Below, one piece after another: positions 22,385-31,249 of a stretch of 64,000 nt of DNA. Under the pieces are notes generated by a model, which saw only the letters and a list, made by a program, of their open reading frames with translations, did not search any database and was not told where the DNA came from. The DNA lies in assembly GCF_025602895.1 (NCBI RefSeq), contig NW_026516241.1, forward strand, positions 62,001 to 126,000, written 5' to 3'. Position 1 is the stretch's first letter, and each line of letters opens with the position of its first letter. The position numbers and the translations under genes are program-made. The DNA is from Polychytrium aggregatum (taxonomy: Eukaryota > Chytridiomycota > Chytridiomycetes > Polychytriales).

Positions 22385-23409
22385 TCAAGCGGCAATGGCA
22401 AACGGCGCGCTAATTATGGAGATGGACGAAGTGCTGAACATGGTGGTGAAGAACTGCTGGATGCGCAGCACCCATTGGCCCGTGGTGATGTCGCTGGATG
22501 TGGGGATGCTTGAGGTGAAGATGAACTGGTCGAAGGGCAACAGGCCAGCAGCGGCTGTGAGGTCCTCAGAGTAGCCTGTGTCTGGAGTCGGCGGCGGCGG
22601 GTAAAATCGATGGCAGGGATATCGGTGGCGGATCAGCACGGCATCAGCAAGGGACGTTGCGAGCGACCGAGCGATCGAACCCATGGACAGGATCGGTCCG
22701 ATTGCAACGGCAAGATGGCGGTGACATTGGGCGGTGCGAGTCGGGAGCGGCGTTTGTCGGAGCGGAAGGGTTGGCGGTCGTCGGGGACATGTAAATGCCA
22801 CAGGAGCGGAGGCAGACTTACCGAGGGACAGAAGCGAAATTGCGAGGAATGTGGGGTCAAGCCCGAGGCTGTCCGATGACCAAGTAACGACCAGCGAGTC
22901 GCCTGGGAAAGCGATGAGAGCAAGAGGACCCTATTCAATATCGGTGCCCATGCACGATTGGTACCCGAGACAAGCACTTTGCCCCCGAACGAGCCAATTG
23001 ACGCTGGGGGACCGAACAACCGCCGCATGCTGCCTGGGTTGTGATCCCAGCCGACGCTCAGCGCCGGTAGCAGCACAGCACGGGACGACTGGCTGTTGGT
23101 TGGTCGATGCGCAAACATGTCGCACCCAAGGCACGATCGTTGGGGTTGTCGCTTGTCGCAGCGCCGCTGGTTGTCCATTCGAGGTGCATTGGCTGGTCAT
23201 GGAGGGCGGATTTCGACGAGCCGACTGCAGCTCCCAGACATTGCCGCATTGACGGCTCCCAAGTAGCCCAAAGTGTCATGCTCTCTAAGGCACCCACCTG
23301 GATGGAACCCAGAGTTGCTGCCCTGGATGGTCAGGTTTTGGAGATTTGCCGATGCAAGCGACAGCAGCATCAGCAGAGACAGAGCCAGTTCACAGACGCG
23401 GGTCTTCAT
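22385..23409 (-). CDS. Secreted Kre9/Knh1-like cell-wall protein
   Basis: Three exons, 23409-23298, 22902-22822 and 22575-22385, both introns in phase 1 (donors GTGGGT and GTAAGT; acceptors TCCCAG and CACAG), 127 residues. It starts with a signal peptide (MKTRVCELALSLLMLLSLAS|A). The mature part follows the Kre9/Knh1 N-terminal domain pattern: LTIQGSNSGFHPGDSLVVTW, then LDPTFLAISLLSLG, then FDQFIFTSSIPTSSDI and TGQWVLRIQ. It ends in a weakly hydrophobic tail (ISIISAPFAIAA) that could be a GPI-attachment signal. Family members act at the fungal cell wall, in yeast in beta-1,6-glucan assembly, but this short form may only share the fold. A TATA box lies about 105 bases upstream. Confidence 0.8.
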
Positions 23410-23512
23410 GGCGGTGGGATTCAACGGCGTGGTTTGCCGGATGGCCGGATGTGATTCTGGTTGACAGGCAAGCAGCCAGAGCCCAGATGTCGCCGCTGGT
23501 CTCAGACAGGCA

Positions 23513-23518
23513 TTTATA
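23513..23518 (-). promoter_or_regulatory. TATA box of the Kre9-like gene
   Basis: TATAAA on the minus strand, about 105 bases upstream of the ATG at 23409. Confidence 0.6.
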
Positions 23519-24496
23519 TCTTGGCCGTGGTGGTGGTGGTAGCGGTGGTGGTGGGCATGCGGGGGCCAGCAGAGTCGGAGCCAGTGCGGCCAGCGGGAGA
23601 CGAACGAGGGGAGGCAGTTGCGGAGCTGACGAAAGGATGCGCTATTTCTCCTTTGCAGCGGGCCTATCGCCGGGGAGGCATCGGCATTTGCAATGACCTT
23701 TTTTTTCACTCTCCTCGCTCCTGTGGGGATTGCATCGCTGTGCTCTGGCGGCCACAAACAAGAAAAAAAGCCTATCATGGTTGCGATACGACTTTTTTTT
23801 TTTCGACCAGGGAGGCCGCCAAGGCACAGCAGCACATGTGGCGCTGAGCCCTGGCTGGCTGCCCAAGTGGTGCAGGGGGATCGTCGCCACCGCGGGCCAA
23901 CCAATCGCCGCCGAGCGTCCGAAGGCCAGGACGGCGCCCACCAATCGGGGCTGGGCCTGAGGGCTGGTTGGGCATGCGCGGCTCTGAGTGGTGATGGTGT
24001 CGGGGGGGGGGTTCGCAGCCGATCGGGCGTTTGTTGGGGCCGACGGGCAAGGCTGGTGTCGATAGCGCTGTCGATAGCGCCGCCGATCGACGCTGCCGAT
24101 ATCACTGTCCGGATCGATATCGCTGTCGATATCGCTGTCGACACCACCGACACCACTGCTGATTGACGCCGCCATTGTCGACGGAATGTGCAATGGTCCG
24201 CCAGTGCGCACCGACACGCCATCGCCATCGCCATGCCATCGCCATGCCATTGCCGTGCCGTCAAAGCGCCAGCGACGATTTCGTCTGCTCGGTGCCATTC
24301 CAGGCCGCACCGGCGTGAATCGCAGAGCGGATGTCCGTGGCCAATGTCGGTGGTCGCTGCAAATGCCGGACTGCATGGGCCGCGCGGCGCTCGTTATTGC
24401 CTTTGCTCGGGCCGCCTTGCTCCGCGGCCATCCGTCATCGCTCGCCCGGCCTGGCCGTTTTTTTCGTTATCGCCGCGTATCTCGTCACCACCGGGG
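23519..24496. other. Divergent promoter region
   Basis: Between the Kre9-like gene (-) and glycogen synthase (+). It contains T/A homopolymer runs at about 23700 and 23793-23802, a G9 run at about 24003, and GATATCGCTGTC-type repeats at 24060-24150. The long minus frame 24264-23197 runs across the Kre9-like promoter and is not supported. Confidence 0.4.
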
Positions 24497-24503
24497 TATA
24501 AAA
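24497..24503 (+). promoter_or_regulatory. TATA box of glycogen synthase
   Basis: TATAAAA preceded by GGGG. The start codon is about 410 bases downstream, which implies a long C-rich 5' UTR or a UTR intron. Confidence 0.55.
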
Positions 24504-24911
24504 GCCACGCCACCCCGAGAACACCACCCCCAGCCAACCCCCCAGCACACCCAGCCTGCTGCCGCCACCCGGATCCGTTCGTCTCTACCCGCACGGTTCC
24601 TCCCGCCAAGCACCGGATCCGCTAGAACACACCAATCTGTACCTATCCGTTGTCATTCATCCTCACCCGCTGCACCCCGCCATCGTCGCTTGCCGCCGCC
24701 GTCGCTCTCCATCCCGGCCCGGCCCGTCCCGTCCCACACACGCAGCTTGCTCGATCGCCGCCGTCGTCTCACTCTTTTTTTGTGCATCTCACTGGCCTCT
24801 CTCCGACTCATCGCTCCTTGGCCCATCGCTCCTTGGTTCGCTGCCGCCAGACCCATATCTCTTCGTGATACATCCTCATCCTCATCCTCATCCATCCAAG
24901 CCCCATCTGCC

Positions 24912-27900
24912 ATGAACATCGATTTCGACTTTGAAACCCAGTTGGATGTGGCCAGCCCGCTCCTGTTCGAGGTGGCCTGGGAAGTGGCCAACAAAGGTGT
25001 GTACCAGATATGCGCTTTCTGCAGTCCCCTGGTCCCCCGGTGTTCCGGCTCGTGTGCCCTCGCTTTCGAGCGGCATCGATACCAGTCGGCGTCGATGTCA
25101 GTGGTGGTTACGTGGACTGCCCTGGACGGGGGTGCCCTCAATATCGAGCCCTGCGTCCTGCTGTCATCGGCGCTAACTTGCCCATCTGGCTCGCCTTCCA
25201 GTCGGTGGCATCTACACCGTCATCAAGTCCAAGGCCCCCGTCACAGTCAGCGAGTATGGCGACCGCTACTGCCTGATCGGCCCTTACTCGCAAAAGACCG
25301 CCCCCATGGAAGTTGAGGAGCTCGAGCCTGCATCCGAGCCCATGATCTCGACCCTGAGAGCGCTGCGCGAAAAGGGTGTCCCGTTTGTCTACGGCCGCTG
25401 GCTCGTCGAGGGCTCGCCCAATGTCCTGCTCTTCGATGTCGTCAAGTCGCACTACCGAGCCAACGAATGGAAAACCGATCTCTGGAACGTTGCTGGCATC
25501 CCCTCGCCCTCGGATGATATGGAGACGAACGACTCGATCGTCTTTGGCTACCTCGTTGCCTGGTTCCTCGGCGAGGTAAGCACTTTTCCTGCAGTCCATC
25601 TCACAAGCCTGTATGGTTCCGAGCCCCCTGCATCGGTCTGGCGCACTGCATCCGGCGCCTGTGCCCCCAGTTTCTCCCTGCGCTGCACTCCCCTCGCTGT
25701 TGATCTCTGCCGGCCGGCTGCCAGCCACTCCCGCTCTTGCACCGGCCATCCCGCCCTTGCCTTCGCCCAGCCCGCACGCCCCTCGGGCCAGGATTGCGCT
25801 CGCTGACTCACATCGCGTCACGGTTATGGCGGCGCTCGGGTTTGGGCGGGGCTTCTCTCTCGGCACCGCCAACCCCATGGCGGCTTCTGGCCCGCGCGAG
25901 ACCCGGTCCTCTCTGCCGTAACTGACACTGACACTGGCATGTGCTCCCTCCCGGTCTTTCCGTTTGCTATCCGGCCCGGGCCCATCGCGACGCCCAACTT
26001 CAATAGTTTGCCTACCAGAACTTTTCTGTCATGAAGGGCCGCCGCCCAGCCATCATTGCTCATTTCCACGAGTGGCTGGCCGGCGTTGCCCTTGTGCTGA
26101 TCCGCCGCCGCTCCCTCAACATTGCAACCATCTTCACCACACACGCCACCCTGCTCGGCCGATATCTTTGCGCCGGAGACACCGACTTTTACAACAATCT
26201 GCGCTACTTTGACGTCGACGCCGAGGCCGGCAAGCGCGGCATCTACCATCGCTACTGCATCGAGCGTGCCGCTGCCCACTGCGCCGATGTCTTCACCACC
26301 GTCAGCCACATCACCGCTTACGAGGCTGAGTGGCTGCTGAAGCGAAAGCCAGGTGCGTTCTCTCGGCCCGTCCCATGTTTCGTCCCATGTTTGCCCGTGC
26401 TCGCCCCACGCACCCGCCTGCTTGTTGTCAGCGCCATGTCCGCAAGTCATTCTGACTTGGCCGGGCCGACCCCGGGCCGCACGTTGCTCGTCTGCACGCG
26501 CGCGACATCTCGTCCGGACACGCTCTTTCCCATCCTAACTCCCGCCACTGGGGGCCCATTCTGCCCGCAGACGGAGTCTTGCCCAACGGCCTCAACGTTG
26601 TCAAGTTCTCGGCGATGCACGAGTTCCAGAACTTGCACGCCCAGTCCAAGGCCAAGATCCACGAGTTTGTCCGCGGCCACTTTTACGGCCACTATGACTT
26701 TGATCTCGACAATACCCTCTACTTTTTCACGGCCGGCCGTTACGAGTATCGCAACAAGGGTGTCGACATGTACATCGAGAGCTTGGCCCGTAGGTGTCGC
26801 ATCATACCGCGAACGCATCTCGTTGCTCGTGCTGGCTGGATGGCACTCACGCATCTCCCTCCCCTCCCGTCGCCAGGCTTGAACTCCCAGCTGAAGCACT
26901 ACAATTCGCCCGTCACCGTCGTGGCCTTTGTCATCATGCCTGCTCGCAACCACAGCTACACTGTCGATGCCCTGAAGGGCCAAGCTGTCATCAAGCAGCT
27001 CAACGATACCGTTTCGGAGATCACTGCGCGCATCGGCAAGAAGATCTTTGACAGTGCTGCCAGGTACCTGATCTGCTGGTTTGTGCGTGGGTTTGGCTGG
27101 CCACATGAGTCGAGATTCGAAGCGATTGGTAGAGGGGACAGTGCCGCTGACCACCGCGAAACAAGAGGGCCGCTTAGAGCGGCTCGCACCTCGCCGACGC
27201 CGTCCCCGGCAGCGCAGCCAGGCTAATAGCCCATCCTTTGTCGTGCTACAGAGGCAAGGCTCCCGATCCGGCCCAGTTGATGGACAACGAGGATATCGTT
27301 GCTCTCAAGCGACGTATCTTTGCCCTCAGGCGCGACACCCTGCCGCCCATCGTGACCCACAATATGGTTGACGATGGCAAGGACCCGATCTTGAACCAGA
27401 TCCGCCAGGTCCAGCTCTTCAACTCATCGTCCGACCGCGTCAAGATCATCTTCCACCCAGAGTTCCTGAACGCCAACAACCCCATTCTCGGCATGGACTA
27501 TGAGGAGTTTGTCCGTGGCACCCATCTTGGCGTTTTCCCCAGTTACTACGAGCCTTGGTAAGCCAGCCGTCCCCGTCGTGCCGCTGCTGTCGCGCGTGTT
27601 GGTATTCGGGGCCGTGAGACACTCTCCAGTCTCTCAGCGCCGCCTCGCGAGGGATAGGTGATCATGCCGCGCAGCCCTCACAGCCCATGATGTCTCCCCT
27701 TGCCCGTATCTGACCCGCACTACCTCTCGTGACACACAGGGGCTACACTCCGGCCGAATGCACCGTCATGGGCGTGCCGTCGATCACCACAAACCTCTCT
27801 GGCTTTGGCTGCTTCATGCAGGAAATCATCCAGCAGCCCTCGGACTATGGAATCTACATCTGCGACCGCAGAATGAAGAGTGTCGAAGAATCCTGCCAGC

Positions 27901-28397
27901 AGCTGAGCGACTTTATGCTCGAGTTCTGCCAGAAGGGCCGGCGCCAGCGCATCAGCCTGCGCAACCGCACCGAGCGCCTGAGCGACGTGCTGGACTGGAA
28001 GCGTCTGGGCCACGATTACATCCGTGCCCGATGGCTGTCTGTCCGCCGCAAGTGGCCAAAGGCTGTGGCCTACACCGAGGCCAACTACGACGAGGAGTTT
28101 GAGAAGGGCTCGAACCTCAACTACAGCTACCACGAGGAAGTGAATGGCCAAGCCTACTCCAACGACGGCGATCTGTCGAACCTGCCGCAGACCCAGAAGG
28201 TTCCTCGGCCAAAGTCTGCTCCTGGCTCGCCGCGCTACCGCGACGACGACGACGACCTCGTGGAGCAAGACTGGGACCAGAACAACCAGAACTCGATCAC
28301 CGAGCTGGATGAGGACATTGTCTCGCGCCTGAAACTGTGGGGAGTCGACGGTGCCACGGCCGGATATGTTCCCGAGACAAACCGATCGGAGGACTAG
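24912..28397 (+). CDS. GSY1: Glycogen synthase (GT3 family)
   Basis: Seven exons: 24912-24996, 25202-25575, 26007-26352, 26571-26789, 26877-27063, 27252-27557, 27740-28397. All phases agree, giving 724 residues, close to the 700-residue fungal enzymes. It transfers glucose from UDP-glucose to the 4-end of glycogen in the cytosol. Landmarks: the N-terminal UDP-glucose loop [14 protein letters not shown] split by intron 1; [52 protein letters not shown]; and the GT3 catalytic segment [15 protein letters not shown]. The arginine-rich helix near [18 protein letters not shown] is the glucose-6-phosphate sensing site. The C-terminal tail ([12 protein letters not shown]) holds SP sites where phosphorylation would be expected to lower activity. 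Identity is certain; the gene symbol follows yeast. Confidence 0.97.
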
Positions 28398-28769
28398 AGC
28401 GCCACCAATCTCTTCTTTGTTTTTTGCATCTTGTCCTATTGGATGCCACAGTATCCCCATGGTAATTCACTAAGCAATCCCCTTCGCTGTTAGCCGCGGT
28501 TAACTTGGTCGGTCAGGCTGTTTGATTTGATTTGTGCGCTATTTCGATGCTCCTGTTTGCCTTCGCCGTCTTTTATGGGAGGGGGGGCACTCGATTGAGG
28601 CCGACCTTTGCAGGCCCTCTCACCTCTCCAATACACTCTACTGCATGTTCACGGAAACCGTCCTGACCTGGGGCAGAATATATCGTCCCCCAGCCAACCA
28701 GCCCAAGGAGAGGCAGAAAGTGCAAGGAGAGGCAGATACCGCAAGAGCGAGATCGAATCAAGATCAACT
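28398..28769. other. 3' flank of glycogen synthase
   Basis: AT-richer than the surroundings, with T-runs at about 28417-28426. It probably holds the 3' UTR. No gene is seen. Confidence 0.4.
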
Positions 28770-29250
28770 TACAGCGTTTCCAGAATGAAATGGGACACCC
28801 CCCCCCCCGTTTTTAACCAGAACATATATATTCTTCTGGAACCTGAATAGACTCATCGCATTCATGGCCAAGCAAGTATGTCCAAGGAGACGAAGTGGTG
28901 ATTGCCTTTGGGAATACCTCCTGGAAACAGGGGAAGGGATATGCATCCAGTCCCAGGGACTCAGGTTTGCCAAGTGCTTTGAGCACTTCATCCACCACCA
29001 GAGACGTCCAAGTGTGCTTGGTGAACGAGCTCAACACATCCCAGGTGTGCTCGAGTATCTTGGTATCGATACACCATGGAGCTGTCCAGAGGGTCGAATG
29101 CATCCACCACACTCCCACATCGAGATATCAATGCCTCAAGGAACATGATCTCGGTATGCCAGTCGATCATCGCCACAGGAGATCGACCGAGTGTATTCAA
29201 GACCATGCTGTAGAAGAACTCAATGTGTATTCGGCATATGTACATGAGAT
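28770..29250 (+). mobile_element. Degenerate Fanzor/TnpB-like element, longest copy (copy 3)
   Basis: Left edge: GGGACACCC followed by a C run and TTTTT, shared with the copies at 6.5, 30.8 and 57.7 kb. From 28889 one frame reads GDEVVIAFGN, then KGYASSP, then LVNELNTSQVCSS (about 29018-29056). After a shift of one base, DINASRNM is read at 29124-29147 and ATGDRPSVFK follows to a TAG at 29211. The order of an xxAFGN strand, E-xx-TS-xx-C-xx (zinc ribbon start), and DxNASRN, then RP, is the C-terminal order of TnpB/Fanzor RNA-guided nucleases. The frameshift, missing zinc-ribbon cysteines and no N-terminal half mark it as dead. The family call is inference from motif order. Confidence 0.6.
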
Positions 29251-29390
29251 GGTGAAAAATATGGACGGAAGGATGCAGACGATCGAACTTGGACACCAGA
29301 CGCCGGCAGAATGGCTATGAAAATGGAGTAATGGGTATGACAATGGAGAGCCGGGCTTGACAGACGACGACCGCGGGCAGTCGTGAAGAT

Positions 29391-29879
29391 TCAGACTTGG
29401 GTCACTCTGCTTGCTTCGAACGAGCGACGGTACTTGAACCGACTGTAGCAGCTCTCGAATTTGTCACTCACACACATATATAGATGTAACACGGCAACCA
29501 AAATCAATAGAAGGACGGGCAACCCGATTTCAAGCGACAGGCAGACTAAAAGGGGTCGAGCAGAGAAAGGAGGATGGGGTCAGAATACATATACATCGAT
29601 ATCAAGTGATTGGAGCCAGCCTCGAACCGGATACCTCTTTCATCCCACAGGCGCCAATGACCAATATGGTCGCCACGGCATCGACAGCACCCAGTCGATG
29701 CACCGACAAGTGCAGCAAGCTTATCCAAGCATACCTATCGCGAGGATACCACGACCGGTCAGGGTCGAGGCGTGAGTAGCGGTCGTGTTGTGAATAGCAG
29801 TCGTAGTGAAAGTGGCGATCGCTGTGAAAGTAGCGGTCGGGGCTTTGCTGACGACGTCCGGGAGGAATGGGTTGTACAT
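29391..29879 (-). CDS. Short single-pass membrane protein, unrecognised, 2 exons
   Basis: Exons 29879-29735 and 29545-29391 (phase 1; donor GTATGC, acceptor CCTTTTAG after a long pyrimidine tract), 99 residues. Start ATG at 29879, 164 bases downstream of a TATAAATA box. The first exon is Thr/Ala-rich (TATFTAIATFTTTAIHNTTA), which would suit an extracellular O-glycosylated part. The second opens with a hydrophobic segment (LPVLLLILVAVLHLYMCV) and ends in a short basic, aromatic tail (CYSRFKYRRSFEASR). Promoter, splice signals and a membrane helix fit together, but there is no homologue I recognise. The Thr-rich exon comes from a 12-base repeat-like stretch whose other frame is Asp/Tyr/His-rich. 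It is flanked on both sides by element fragments. Confidence 0.5.
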
Positions 29880-30042
29880 GGCTTCAGACGAGAGAAACAG
29901 AAGCGGGAGATGGAGTCTTTGTAAAGGCAGAAGTCGATGTGAGGACGATCCGAGCGGAAGAGCCTGAGGCAGGCGAGGAGGGACTTGGGTGTGCGTCGAG
30001 AGGACAGTACTGATGCAGACTGGCCGGGCCGCCCAAGGGCCC

Positions 30043-30050
30043 TATTTATA
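30043..30050 (-). promoter_or_regulatory. TATA box of the 99-residue membrane protein gene
   Basis: TATAAATA on the minus strand, followed by a G/C-rich stretch, then a pyrimidine-rich leader of about 130 bases before the ATG at 29879. Confidence 0.6.
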
Positions 30051-30454
30051 TCCGTCATGACCAGGAGGGAGGGAGAGAGACAGTTGATGAGCCGCGCCTG
30101 TTTCTCTGTGGCTCCCGTTGCTCGCGGGGGTCAGCCATGCACCAGCGATACCCAGCAACCCGCCGTTCGATGTGAGGCGCGAGATCGTTCTGCAGGCGGG
30201 GGGCGTGGCTGTGGCAAGGAGCTTGCAGCACTGCCTCTGCGCAGGTAGTCTGAATTCTGGCCAATCGCAGCGCGGTTCGCGGATGTGGCGCGGCAGCGAG
30301 TAATACCGCGTTCCCGAAACGAAGCCATCTCATACCGCGCTGACATGCGGGCTCGCGAGGGTGTCCCGATTCCCCATGAATATAGTGGACCGGTATCATC
30401 GAATTGATACCCTGTCGTCGGCGATAGTTTGCACTCAACAAGGCCATTGACAAT
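30051..30454. other. Intergenic upstream region
   Basis: Upstream of the TATA box at 30043-30050. No repeat or gene is supported. Confidence 0.35.
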
Positions 30455-30835
30455 CAAAGTTCATCGATCCAGAAAGAAACGGGACAGTGACTCTCTGGTG
30501 TCAGAGGCCCGAAGCCTGCCGAACTTCCGTAGACCCCAGTGGGCAAGCCATGCGGTTGTTTCCCATCCTGGTTGGCGATATCTTTGTGTGGTGCATTCAC
30601 TCGACCCTCTGGATAATTCCATACTAACTCGATATCAAGATACTCGGCCGTCTCGAGTCGCTTGCGGTGAGCCATCTGAGCGAGAGAGCGTCCTTGATTC
30701 AGATCCAGAAACACATCACTGAATGGCCATACCCAGTGTGTGATGTTTTGAGTGGTATCAGTCACCAATGGTAAAAATCCGGGTGTCCCGCTTTTATTGG
30801 ATTGGCTGTAGTTACTGGGTGTCGTGTTTCCAAAT
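30455..30835 (-). mobile_element. Degenerate element fragment (Fanzor-like family), copy 4
   Basis: On the minus strand from 30835 it starts with the shared edge (CCAATCCAATAAAAGCGGGA, then CACCCGGATTTTT), then a stretch near-identical to copy 1, a stretch similar to 29050-29110 of copy 3, and an end matching copy 2. The end reads ETTAWLAHWGLRKFG and SLSRFFLDR, then TGA at 30463-30461. The DxNASRN block present in copies 2 and 3 is missing here, the flanking sequences being joined directly at about 30585. It is an internally deleted copy in opposite orientation. Confidence 0.6.
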
Positions 30836-30983
30836 GGGTGCGCTGTGTGCTATTTTCGAGTACTATGCTCAAGAATCTGAATATTTGAAACCAATCGAGC
30901 CAACATAAAGAACAGAAGAAAGACGGAATCATAGATTTCTGCCCACAGTGGAACCGGCGGGGAGCTGGTGTGGAGAGGAGGAG

Positions 30984-31202
30984 CGAGGGATAGAGGGATA
31001 GAGGGATAGAGGGATAGAGGGATAGAGGGATAGAATAGAGGGATAGAGGGATAGAGGGATAGAGGGATAGAGGGATAGAGGGATAGAGGGATAGAGGGAT
31101 AGAGGGATAGAGGGATAGAGGGATAGAGGGATAGAGGGATAGAGGGATAGAGGGATAGAGGGATAGAGGGATAGAGGGATAGAGGGATAGAGGGATAGAG
31201 GA
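30984..31202. repeat. 8-bp minisatellite downstream of the OPT transporter gene
   Basis: About 27 copies of GATAGAGG, perfect except one shortened unit at about 31032. It begins about 48 bases past the transporter stop codon, so it probably lies within its 3' UTR. On the transcript strand it reads as pyrimidine-rich CCTCTATC repeats. It is open in frames because 3 units make 8 codons. Confidence 0.95.
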
Positions 31203-31249
31203 GAGGCTCGGAGGCAGTTTTGTGTCTCAGAGTTCACGGCCAGGAGGCA

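Noticed and set aside
29590-29700. tRNA gene suggested by GGTTCGAGGCTGG on the minus strand
   Set aside because: The TTCGA loop has only a 4/5 stem, no matching acceptor or anticodon arm could be folded, and it lies inside the intron of the 99-residue gene.
30984-31202. CRISPR array or telomeric repeat
   Set aside because: Unit is only 8 bases with no spacers, and it is not a known telomere unit (TTAGGG).
30929-31237. Minus-strand 102-residue Leu-Tyr-Pro-Ser repeat ORF
   Set aside because: It is a translation of the 8-bp minisatellite in the 3' flank of the OPT gene.
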